A stretch of 64,000 nucleotides of DNA from IMG/VR virus record IMGVR_UViG_3300023242_000004, positions 30,788 to 94,787 of that record; one strand, written 5' to 3'. Source of the stretch: a virus. Position 1 is the first letter of the stretch, and every line of letters begins with the position of its first letter. Below are positions 35,207 to 43,600 of the stretch, in pieces. The notes beneath the pieces were generated by a model. The model worked only from the letters and a program-made list of their open reading frames with translations, made no database searches and had not been told where the DNA came from. The position numbers were made by a program, and so were the translations under genes.

Positions 35207-36259
35207 TTAAAATATTAGTTTTTCTCTAGCTATTAAGTTTTTAAAGGGTAAAAGATATTCTGGATACCTGTGTTCACCTATAGCTTTATCTATCCCATCT
35301 CTTTTCATGTATATTAGAACGTTTTTTAAGTCTCTACCCGATGAGTCTAGGGTACCGTCAATTAACTCTTCTAAATTTTTTATACCATCTTCGGTCATCA
35401 TAGGTTTTCTTAGGTTAACTAATCTTTCGTTTATTTCGTAAACTTTTTCACCTTGTACACCTTCAGTAACAGCATTGATAATGTTATCTAACACTTTAAG
35501 TGGTTTTTTCTTATCGATTAATCTTTGTTCTTGTTGTTTTTTTGCATTTTCTAAAATTTCGGTTAAAATTACTTTTCTTTGCGTCAATACTGGAAATAAT
35601 GTTGTGAGTGTTGTTTCACCTAGACCTTTTATACCCTTGATACTATCACTTGAATCACCAGTCATTGTTTTTACCAACGCTGCATTTTCATAATAATAAC
35701 AAAAGTACGAAGAAAAGTTGGCATTATCAACATATTTCTTCAAATCTAGAAAATAAACTTTAACATTATCTTGGATTAACTGTGCCATATCCCTATCATT
35801 AGTCATAATAGTTATTTTCTCGTTTTCTTTTTTTGTTAAACAATAGTAGGCTATGAAGTCGTCACCCTCAATTATCTCATCTTTTAATTGTCTAACATAC
35901 ATTTCATTTAAATATTCCCAAACAATTTCTCTTTGTCTTAATTCCGACTCATCAATAGGTTGGGTGCCGTTTTTATAATCCTTACCTCTACCGCTTTTGT
36001 ATGGTTCGTAAATTTCATATCTTAATTTACCACTAAACTTACCATCCCAAAAAACATAGACTCTATGATATAAATCATTATCTAATACCATTCTAAGTGT
36101 AGTGAGGAATTGATAGATGCCACCTACATGATTACCATGTTGGTTATATTGACTTTTGGCCCCGAAAAACCCTGTCTTAAACAAGGCGTTTCCGTCTACC
36201 AACAATGTATTTTGTATTTTTAAAGTAATTTCACCATTACGTGGTGGTCTTTTGTTCAT
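35207..36259 (-). CDS. RNase H / 5'-3' exonuclease (T4 Rnh-like)
   Basis: 350 aa, near the 305 of T4 RNase H. The N-terminal PIN-like core shows TLLVDGNALF (first metal Asp), VYVFWDGKFSGKLR, then the acidic EIIEGDDFIAYY and TIMTNDRDMAQLI. The helix-hairpin-helix segment GDSSDSIKGIKGLGETT follows, as in FEN/RNase H enzymes. It would remove RNA primers and flaps during lagging-strand processing. It sits between uvsX and the 158-aa gene in a co-oriented replication cluster. Confidence 0.88.
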   Translation of the reverse strand: MNKRPPRNGEITLKIQNTLLVDGNALFKTGFFGAKSQYNQHGNHVGGIYQFLTTLRMVLDNDLYHRVYVFWDGKFSGKLRYEIYEPYKSGRGKDYKNGTQPIDESELRQREIVWEYLNEMYVRQLKDEIIEGDDFIAYYCLTKKENEKITIMTNDRDMAQLIQDNVKVYFLDLKKYVDNANFSSYFCYYYENAALVKTMTGDSSDSIKGIKGLGETTLTTLFPVLTQRKVILTEILENAKKQQEQRLIDKKKPLKVLDNIINAVTEGVQGEKVYEINERLVNLRKPMMTEDGIKNLEELIDGTLDSSGRDLKNVLIYMKRDGIDKAIGEHRYPEYLLPFKNLIAREKLIF

Positions 36260-36290
36260 ATTAGAACATTTAAAGAGTTAATAAATAGAT

Positions 36291-37403
36291 TTAATCTTTT
36301 TCGTATGCATCAGCTTCTAAAGCAATTTCTTTAACATCGAAATCGTCAAATGATGTTCCTAACTTTTGGTTAATAAAATCTTTGTTTGCTTTAACATAAT
36401 CGTTTTTTTCAGTTGGGTTCACAAACCCATGTGGTGTTGAACAAATAGAACCCATTTGTTCGATTCCATTTACGTGATTTTTAACACATTTGATATCGGT
36501 CATAACACCAAATTGGTAACTTCTACCAGCGTTTACTGCATCCAATTTTTTTGCTGAAGATGTTGTCATACCACCCATGTGAAAAATAAGTCTAACACCA
36601 TATTTGAAACCTTCACCACCATTATGCATAACAGTTGGTTGACCTACAGCATTTGGTCTTAACCAGATTTTTTGCACAGCAACAAACGTATTTATAAAAG
36701 GAGCATCTTCTCTTCTAGAAGCTGGAATTCTAAAGTTTAGAATTGATTCAAAAGCTCTTTTTAACGCACCAGCGGTCCATTGGTTGTTGTTTGTATTTGA
36801 CACAGCACCTTCATAGCAACCAATAGAACCAATTGAGTCCCAAAGGAACGTAATGTTTTTATTTAACTCACCTCTCATTTGCTTATCCATAAGTTCATTC
36901 ATTGCACGTGCAACATCTTCAACGACTGGAATGTAACGTTTTGGTTCTGTTGTCAGCTTACCAGATTTGTAGTCAAAATTTTGATACATATTAACCAAAT
37001 CCATTCCACCTAAATAAAGAAAGTCTTCACCTTCATAATCAATCACCTCACCAGTTTCTTCATCACAAACTTCAGTATACTTAAACCCAACTAATCGTGC
37101 GTGTTCCCAACTAAAACTTCCTTCTGTATCAAATATTACAATATAGTCACCCAATTTTTGAGCACCAGAAATTGTCTCATAAATACTAGTTGATTTACCC
37201 ACATCCGAGAAACCTCTAAATTGTGAGGTATAACCACGTGGAACACCTGGTAGGCCTACGGCATCGTGGAACGCTTTTTTAAAGGGAATCCACGCTAATT
37301 CTTTTTCTTTAACAATTTGACCACCTAAACCTAATGACGCTTTCATAGTTTTATTATCGAATTCTTTTTTTTCAATTGTTTTTTTTTGTGGTTTTGTCGC
37401 CAT
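36291..37403 (-). CDS. uvsX: UvsX/RecA-like recombinase
   Basis: 370 aa, similar in length to T4 UvsX (391). Walker A is GFSDVGKST (residues 64-72), the following helix and the VIFDTEGSFSW strand fit the RecA core, and the Walker B strand is ITFLWDSIGSI. A segment TAGALKRAFESILNFRIP resembles the filament-forming region. It would drive strand invasion and recombination-dependent replication, together with the gp32-like SSB encoded just upstream. A terminator at 37438-37467 separates the two genes. Confidence 0.9.
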   Translation of the reverse strand: MATKPQKKTIEKKEFDNKTMKASLGLGGQIVKEKELAWIPFKKAFHDAVGLPGVPRGYTSQFRGFSDVGKSTSIYETISGAQKLGDYIVIFDTEGSFSWEHARLVGFKYTEVCDEETGEVIDYEGEDFLYLGGMDLVNMYQNFDYKSGKLTTEPKRYIPVVEDVARAMNELMDKQMRGELNKNITFLWDSIGSIGCYEGAVSNTNNNQWTAGALKRAFESILNFRIPASRREDAPFINTFVAVQKIWLRPNAVGQPTVMHNGGEGFKYGVRLIFHMGGMTTSSAKKLDAVNAGRSYQFGVMTDIKCVKNHVNGIEQMGSICSTPHGFVNPTEKNDYVKANKDFINQKLGTSFDDFDVKEIALEADAYEKD

Positions 37404-37437
37404 TTCTTATAAGATTTATTTATTTGTTATTTTAGAA

Positions 37438-37467
37438 CAAAAAAGAGGCAATTCCTCACCTCTTTTT
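37438..37467 (-). terminator. Rho-independent terminator after the SSB gene
   Basis: Stem AAAGAGG (37442-37448) with CCTCTTT (37459-37465), A-run on one side and T-run on the other, 19 nt past the SSB stop. It could work in both directions. Confidence 0.75.
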
Positions 37468-37485
37468 GTTTTGTTTAATTTCAAA

Positions 37486-38373
37486 TTAGAAAGGTAAGTC
37501 ATCTTCTTCTTCAGTAGGAGCAGTTTTAACAGTCTCAGCAACTTTTAAGTTAGCTTTGATATTTTCAACACCCATTGTTAACTCGGCCTCTAAAGTAGCG
37601 TTAGGGTTTTCAGTAGTTAAAGCTTCTCTATCAACAAATTTTTTCTCTTCTTTATCCCACACTGGAACCCCGCCTTTAACTATAATTTCTAAGTAATCAT
37701 AAGTTCTTACCGAATAAACGTCTTCCCATACTCTAGAATCAGACAACCACAAGTCTGTTAATTCTTGGTCTTCTGATAACGTAGAAGGGTCAAGTGAAGC
37801 AACAGCCGACACAACTGGGATGTTATTCATGTTTCTGTTAATAGTCAATAATAAATCACGACCATTTTCTGCGTTTGTAACATCTTTTTTGATTGCATTA
37901 AGAACACCAATGATTTTATCATAGATACCCTCTTTACGATAATCATGATTAAATCTCCAGAATTTAACACCTTCGTCTTCGTGTTCTCTGTCAATTACTT
38001 TAACCACATACATCTTGCGTGCATTGTATTTTTTAGCTAGTTCTTTATCAGAATCTTTACCTGTTGATAATAGAGCCTCACGAGCTTCACAAAAAGGACA
38101 AGCCTCACCTTTTTCATGTTTTAAACATGCGAATGTTTTCCATTCACCATCCACTTGAACTTTGTGTGTGTGTACTTCCACAAACGGTGTAGAACCATTA
38201 GTTGTTGGAAGAATTCTAATTTGTTTAGTCGCTGATTTAACACCTTCTTTAATGTAAGTGTTAAAATAGTTTTTAAGGTCATAAACCTTGGCTTCAGTTT
38301 TTACTGGTCTTGGAGCGTTGTTTTTCTCATACTGCGCAAGCATAGCGTCTAATGAGTTGTTTTCTTTAGTCAT
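37486..38373 (-). CDS. Single-stranded DNA-binding protein, gp32-like
   Basis: 295 aa, the size of T4 gp32 (301). A zinc-binding set is visible: Cys83-x2-His86-x5-Cys92-x2-Cys95 (FACLKHEKGEACPFC). The core follows with aromatic and basic residues typical of the OB fold (KFWRFNHDYRKEG). The acidic C-terminal tip ends EEEDDLPF, the partner-binding tail of SSBs. It coats ssDNA for UvsX, helicase and polymerase. The gene has two upstream promoters and a leader hairpin, suggesting tight control. Confidence 0.9.
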   Translation of the reverse strand: MTKENNSLDAMLAQYEKNNAPRPVKTEAKVYDLKNYFNTYIKEGVKSATKQIRILPTTNGSTPFVEVHTHKVQVDGEWKTFACLKHEKGEACPFCEAREALLSTGKDSDKELAKKYNARKMYVVKVIDREHEDEGVKFWRFNHDYRKEGIYDKIIGVLNAIKKDVTNAENGRDLLLTINRNMNNIPVVSAVASLDPSTLSEDQELTDLWLSDSRVWEDVYSVRTYDYLEIIVKGGVPVWDKEEKKFVDREALTTENPNATLEAELTMGVENIKANLKVAETVKTAPTEEEDDLPF

Positions 38374-38426
38374 TTTTTTGTTTGTTTTATATATTTACGT
38401 TATTTATTTTCTTTTAAATTGTTATA

Positions 38427-38457
38427 CAAATATAGTAACTTTTAGTTTAAAAGTCAA
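38427..38457 (-). promoter_or_regulatory. Proximal Bacteroidetes-type promoter of the SSB gene
   Basis: Minus strand: TTG (38457-38455), 20-nt spacer, TATATTTG (38434-38427). Predicted leader about 50 nt before the ATG at 38373. Confidence 0.75.
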
Positions 38458-38486
38458 TAGATTTTCAACATAAGTTAAGGTATATT

Positions 38487-38514
38487 GTTAAATTATTTTT
38501 ATAAATAATTTAAC
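38487..38514 (-). promoter_or_regulatory. Hairpin in the distal SSB leader
   Basis: 12-bp perfect stem GTTAAATTATTT / AAATAATTTAAC with a 4-nt loop, between the two SSB promoters. It lacks a T run, so it is not an obvious terminator; a regulatory leader structure or operator is possible. Confidence 0.5.
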
Positions 38515-38534
38515 CATAGCAACATAATTACGTA

Positions 38535-38565
38535 CAAAGATACGAAGACTTTGCTGTATATGCAA
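38535..38565 (-). promoter_or_regulatory. Distal Bacteroidetes-type promoter of the SSB gene
   Basis: Minus strand: TTG (38565-38563), 20-nt spacer, TATCTTTG (38542-38535). It gives a leader of about 158 nt that includes the 38487-38514 hairpin. Confidence 0.8.
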
Positions 38566-38594
38566 CAAAAAAATAACATTTATCGTTATAAAAC

Positions 38595-38621
38595 AAAAAG
38601 ACCCTAAAATAGGGTCTTTTT
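38595..38621 (-). terminator. Rho-independent terminator after the acidic coiled-coil gene
   Basis: 12-bp stem AAAAAGACCCTA / TAGGGTCTTTTT with a 3-nt loop, 18 nt beyond the stop at 38640. The A and T runs on both sides allow bidirectional function. Confidence 0.88.
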
Positions 38622-38639
38622 AAATATATTTATTTTGTT

Positions 38640-39386
38640 TTAGATATCTTCTTCTTCAAAGTCATTTGTATTAACACTAAAACTTTTTTTGATGTTTGGT
38701 GCGCTGTAATCGTAATCAACATCATCTTGTTTCAATACGTACTCTTCTTTTTTATCATTACCCATGACATCATACGCACCTTCTTTATCGGCCCAATAAT
38801 CAGTTAGTTTCTGGCTGTAAGGGAATGAGTTCAACGAACGCATTTCTAATTTTTCAACAGGTGTTGGGTTTCTTTTAACTATTTCTTTTTCTAACGCTTC
38901 AATCTTAGCAGAAACAGAATCCATTTTAGCGATACGTGCTTCTAAATCAGATAACTTATTCAACAACATTTCTGAATTTTTACTAGCGTTATCAGCAGCG
39001 GCTTTAGCTTCTTCTGAACCTTGTACTAAAGAAGTGACATCTACCTCAACCGAATCATCTACTGGTTCCTCAATAGCTGGTTCAACTTCTGGTTCTGGCA
39101 TATCTCCAACTGGTGTTTCATCATCTGTTGGTTCAACACCTAACTCCCCAGCAACAGCATCAGCAGCGTTTGCGTCTATATCACCGTTACCTTCAACATC
39201 TGCTGGTTGTAAGTCGTTTAGGTTTTCATCGTCTTCAGCTTCTTCTAATTCATTACCTAGTAAAATAGCTTCAGTATTATATTCTGGTTCTTTTTTTTCT
39301 TCATGATAGAAATCATAATTTTCAAGCACCTTGAATCTTTTCAATTCTTCTTTAAGTAATTCTGGATTAAATTTATTTTTTCTCAT
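38640..39386 (-). CDS. Acidic coiled-coil protein, possibly internal head or scaffold
   Basis: 248 aa, not recognised. It opens MRKNKFNPELLKEELKRF, then has a very acidic Pro/Glu/Asp-rich segment (residues 50-120) and a heptad-like coiled coil (LLNKLSDLEARIAKMDSVS, about residues 140-170). The composition resembles phage scaffold or core proteins, and the short basic N-terminus resembles those of other proteins here that may share a targeting peptide. That role is speculative. Its ATG overlaps the stop of the 63-aa gene, and it ends at a strong terminator. Confidence 0.5.
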   Translation of the reverse strand: MRKNKFNPELLKEELKRFKVLENYDFYHEEKKEPEYNTEAILLGNELEEAEDDENLNDLQPADVEGNGDIDANAADAVAGELGVEPTDDETPVGDMPEPEVEPAIEEPVDDSVEVDVTSLVQGSEEAKAAADNASKNSEMLLNKLSDLEARIAKMDSVSAKIEALEKEIVKRNPTPVEKLEMRSLNSFPYSQKLTDYWADKEGAYDVMGNDKKEEYVLKQDDVDYDYSAPNIKKSFSVNTNDFEEEDI

Positions 39387-39577
39387 TAGAATAATAGTTG
39401 TCTTCCGTCTTCTGTTATTATTTTTTTATTTATTCTTTCAACAAGGCTTTTATCACCTTTAATAACACAAACACCAGAACTACAATCTAAATTCGGGTCT
39501 TTATCTTCAGTATTTAAAAAACCTTCTAAGGCTTTATCTAATTTACTGACTTCTTTTTTGTTTTCTTTATTTTCCAT
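39386..39577 (-). CDS. Small hypothetical protein
   Basis: 63 aa, unrecognised. Lys/Glu-rich N-terminus, then CSSGVCVIKGDKS with two Cys four residues apart, and ends EDGRQLLF. It is coupled to the acidic coiled-coil gene by a one-base overlap and is preceded by a TATTTATA motif. Confidence 0.5.
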   Translation of the reverse strand: MENKENKKEVSKLDKALEGFLNTEDKDPNLDCSSGVCVIKGDKSLVERINKKIITEDGRQLLF

Positions 39578-39609
39578 GATTTATATTTTTGTAAATATTA
39601 TCTTTTTAA

Positions 39610-39617
39610 TATAAATA
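39610..39617 (-). promoter_or_regulatory. TATTTATA motif before the 63-aa gene
   Basis: Coding-strand GATATTTATATTAAAAAG, 32 nt before the ATG at 39577. Confidence 0.45.
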
Positions 39618-39628
39618 TCACAAAACCA

Positions 39629-40030
39629 TCAAAAAACCCTACTTATGTTGAAAATAGTGAGTTCACCATTATTGATAAGAATCATTTTGTTTTGATATGT
39701 TTCCCAATCTATTTTTATTGATTTATTATCAATATTACCAATTGATTCTGGAAATTTTTCTTGAATTAGTTTATTTAAAGCATTTATTGTATATAAAGCA
39801 TCACCTTTTTTATGTATTGGGATTGCACTAGGAAATAAATTTTTAAGGTCTAATTTTTTATCTTCTGGTATTGATATTTTAAACGTCATAATTAATTTGG
39901 ATTCATCACCCAAATTTTTATAACAAAAAATTTTATCCTTAGTGACTTTAAATCTTGAGTCTAGGTAGCTAAGAAACCATTCTACTCTCTCTGGGAATAT
40001 GAATGAAGCTAGAAGTATTGTTTTGGTCAT
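39629..40030 (-). CDS. Hypothetical protein
   Basis: 133 aa, not recognised. Soluble alpha/beta protein starting MTKTILLASFIFPERVEWFL and containing DSRFKVTKDKIFCYKNLG. Its first 62 nt overlap the end of the 216-aa gene in another frame, so the two are probably expressed together. A TATTTATA octamer lies 11 nt before its start, inside the preceding gene. Confidence 0.5.
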   Translation of the reverse strand: MTKTILLASFIFPERVEWFLSYLDSRFKVTKDKIFCYKNLGDESKLIMTFKISIPEDKKLDLKNLFPSAIPIHKKGDALYTINALNKLIQEKFPESIGNIDNKSIKIDWETYQNKMILINNGELTIFNISRVF

Positions 40031-40619
40031 TTGTTATAGAATATAAATATGGTATATATCTAACTTGATTGTCAAGTTCATTGATAGTATCTTTATAATC
40101 TATAAGTATCTTGTCATTGGTCAAAAAGACTGAGCTTTTTGTTATTATTTTATCTTTTATCTTACCATAATCTAAACCAATATATTTTAACAATTTTAAA
40201 TCAACACCGAAAATAATTTTGTCTGAGTAAATATACAACATTTGCCCATTTTGGTAAGTAATTTTATTTACCATAGAATGGAATTTTCTAATTATTTTTC
40301 TAATAGTTTTAGCGTTATATTGTATTAGGTCAACAAAAACATAGCTTATATCTGAAATTAAGTCAGTAAGAACTTTATTTATAAACCAAGATAAATCTTC
40401 TTCATATTTATCTCTTTTTTCTGTTCGTTTAAGTGTCCAATATAGTTTTTCACCTAATTTTCTATCCATAACGTCAAAATTTGGGTAATTTTTATTAACA
40501 TAATCAAAACCAACTATTAATGTAGGTAAGCCATGAATAATATCATCCATGGATACCACCACATTAAATTCTGCTGAAACACTTACCTTTTGGTTTGACA
40601 CTATATTTGCAATCTTCAT
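39969..40619 (-). CDS. Hypothetical early protein
   Basis: About 216 aa from the ATG at 40619 (MKIANIVSNQKVSVSAEF). The frame is open to 40646, but the promoter's -7 element ends 5 nt before 40619, so the extra residues would not be transcribed. This is the same promoter-to-ATG distance as for primase. No motif was recognised; the middle has an Ile/Lys-rich helix (YNAKTIRKIIRKFHSMVNK) and the rest is soluble. The promoter type groups it with replication genes. Confidence 0.55.
   Translation of the reverse strand: MKIANIVSNQKVSVSAEFNVVVSMDDIIHGLPTLIVGFDYVNKNYPNFDVMDRKLGEKLYWTLKRTEKRDKYEEDLSWFINKVLTDLISDISYVFVDLIQYNAKTIRKIIRKFHSMVNKITYQNGQMLYIYSDKIIFGVDLKLLKYIGLDYGKIKDKIITKSSVFLTNDKILIDYKDTINELDNQVRYIPYLYSITNDQNNTSSFIHIPRESRMVS
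40042..40049 (-). promoter_or_regulatory. TATTTATA motif before the 133-aa gene
   Basis: Coding-strand ATATTTATATTC, 11 nt before the ATG at 40030 and inside the 3' end of the 216-aa gene. Confidence 0.35.
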
Positions 40620-40623
40620 TTTA

Positions 40624-40654
40624 CAAAAGTACGAATAATATACCAAATAAACAA
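40624..40654 (-). promoter_or_regulatory. Bacteroidetes-type promoter for the 216-aa gene
   Basis: Minus strand: TTG (40654-40652), 20-nt spacer, TACTTTTG (40631-40624). It ends 5 nt before the ATG at 40619, predicting a leaderless message, and fills the gap after the tail-hub gene. Confidence 0.8.
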
Positions 40655-40656
40655 AT

Positions 40657-43600
40657 TTATATCCAAGTATTCATAGGTTCGTCTATATCTACATTAAAAC
40701 CATAAGATTTTAAAGTTAGTGCCGTAGATAAGGCATAATTACTAGGGTTATTTTTATCCCCCCATGGAGCGTATTGGTTAATGTATTGTCTTAACGATGG
40801 GCTGGTATTTTTAGTATACGCATAACTACCTAAATCTTGGTATTTAACACCACCATTTTTAAACAATTTATTTGTATCTGCTACATAACAATCAGCTAAA
40901 GTATTTGACCAACTCCAACCAGTTTTTGACCTTCCAAGTAAATATTCACTATAAGCTTCATAACCTTCTTGCCACGTACTAAAAGTTTTAAACCCTTTAT
41001 TACTAGAAGGTCGTAAATTTCCTGGGTTTTTTCTACTTGGTGCGCTTCCGAACCCTTCATCAATAGCTTGAGACATAGCAACAACACCCCTTTTGGTTAA
41101 TTTACTACCATCCCAAAGAGTAGGTACTAGTTTTAACCCAGCTAAGGAACCTACACAATCTCTAGTACTTGGACAATTGTTCTTACCAGCTAATATTTTA
41201 TCTATAGATGATTTATTACCACTATTTTGAGCAAAACCTTTATTACCTATAGCTGGACAAGATGTGTTGTTATTAGACATAGCCCCAGTACCAGTTCCAA
41301 TTAATTTTTTTTCATTATAGTATTTGTTATCGGTTTTTTTAACACATAAAACATAACCCAGAACATCTGATGTATCGTCAATATAACCATTTTTTAAATT
41401 TAATTCAAGTAAAGAAATACTGTCACCAATATTTCCACCAATTAAGTAAGCTTTTTCACCGAACACAGAGTAAACAACTTCTGAGTGACTTGCGTTATTG
41501 CCACCGACTCTTGGTTTGTTAAAAATATCACCTACTTCAACTTTTATTTTCAACCCAGCTTTTAAAGGAAATACCTCATAACCAGCAACGCCATTCATTG
41601 CTGACTCTATATATACTTGATGTGAAGCTGACCTTGGAAAATTTTTATCAGCAGCTAACATTATATAAGAAATAAACACACCACTCCATGGTTCAGTATT
41701 ATTAGCGAAATTTTCAGCAGAGATTCCAGGTGTAGCTTTAGCGTATTCCTTTAAAAATTGAACGCCATCAGATTCATCTAAATTACCATCATCCCAATTA
41801 AGTTTTTCTTGTTGGGCTGTAACCCCTAAACTATTTTTTTCAATAGCAGTTAAGGTACCTATGATTATTTTATCTTCAGGTAAATTTGCCATTAAATCTG
41901 ATTTAAATGAAGTAGTAAAATGATTGGAAAAATTACCACCGCTAGAACCACCACCACCACTATTTCCACCTGTAATCCCTAAATTATCAATAAATGACAT
42001 ATATAAATCCAATGCAGTAATTAAAGGTGTTTCCGCATACCTAATCCTAACACCTGTGAAATTTGTTGACATGTGATTTGGTTTTATTGAGTGTTTGACT
42101 CTTGTAATCATATATGCACCATGAAACATAGGTATATTATCTAATTGAAAATACATCATAGGTTGTATCATAGCGTTACCCATCATTTCAATTTGGGCCG
42201 TATAGCTTCTTACTGAATAAACATTGTAAAGATTTTGACCAGCAATACTTCTATTATTTGTACCAGCTTTTTGAGATATATCATCTTGTATTTGTAGCGA
42301 TTCATCTGTTTCAGTAAACTCACTTTGGTCCAAACTAATATCTTTAAATAAATTTTGGTTTTGTTGACTATATCTTACAACAAAAGCACCAACAGCGTCC
42401 TCATAAGGCTCATCATCTGTTTTAAAATCATCTGGGATACCAGGATTAATATTTACACTTTTTTCATCATATAAACATCTAAGGTCAAAACCATCGTTAG
42501 GGTAATCAGAAGTACTATAATCCAAATGATTTGATTTACCACCAACATACGCACAAACAAATGAAGGACCACAAGTTCCAACAGAAATAGCTTCTGTGTA
42601 ACTACCATAGGGTTGAAATATCGCTTCTACTTCTGCTTTATCTTTAAAATTAATAAAACTAGGTAACGCAATAAAATCAAAATTATTATCTGATAATAAT
42701 TGACTAATAGCACCATAAGACGAAGTGTTAGGGTTTTCTAATAAAAAATCATTAATTGGTAACGGATTAATATATAATTTATCACCAATATCTTTAAAAG
42801 ACCTACTAATAAACCTAAAACTATCAATTAATTTTGGTGATGTTTTACTTTTATATTGAATAGCTAATTTAGAATCGGTATTACTTCTATTATTTGCACC
42901 GCATTGAAAAATGATATTATTTATATCTGTAGTACCAGCTAACCACTTATCATGTACATTTTTACATGTTTTATATAATATTAGTTTTATTGTGTCCTCA
43001 TTCGCAGTGCCAAAAATTTCTTGTTGTAATTGTTTATCTTCATTTGTCGGTGAATAAGAGTCCGAGGTGTCTTTTAAACGCTTAGTTAATGCATCAAAAT
43101 ATATTTTAAAAGTTGCCTCGTAAACATTTATTCCTTCTCTTAGGTTTGTTTTATACTCACCCTTAGTACCATAGTCATCTTTTTTTGGACCTCTCCAGAT
43201 ATAATAGTTATTATTAGCTATTATAAGTGGTTCAACCAAAGCTTTTATTAATGTTGTAACCGAATCGTTAGTACTATAACCATCTTTTAATTCTAACCTA
43301 AAATTATCTTTTTCGCCTAAAATAGTTTGCGGTATTATTACCACATATTTATCTTCGTTTTTTAAACCATTAATTTGGGAAAGGTCACTATATGAATTGT
43401 TTAGTAAAGTTTCAAAACCAATACCATCTCCATCCCAAATTTCTAGACCATTTTTAATTGCATCCCATGATATTGAGTTATCATCGCCATTAACAAAATT
43501 AAAAAATATTTTTTTAAATTCAATTTTAACTTGTTTTGGTAACGTACTTAATAAATCTGTTTGGCTTATTTCCACAGGTAGTTCGGTTTTTTTACTTGTT

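Noticed and set aside
35700-35730. Exact TTG-N20-TACTTTTG on the minus strand
   Set aside because: It lies inside the exonuclease coding sequence and about one such match per strand is expected by chance. Without transcript data I do not call it a promoter.
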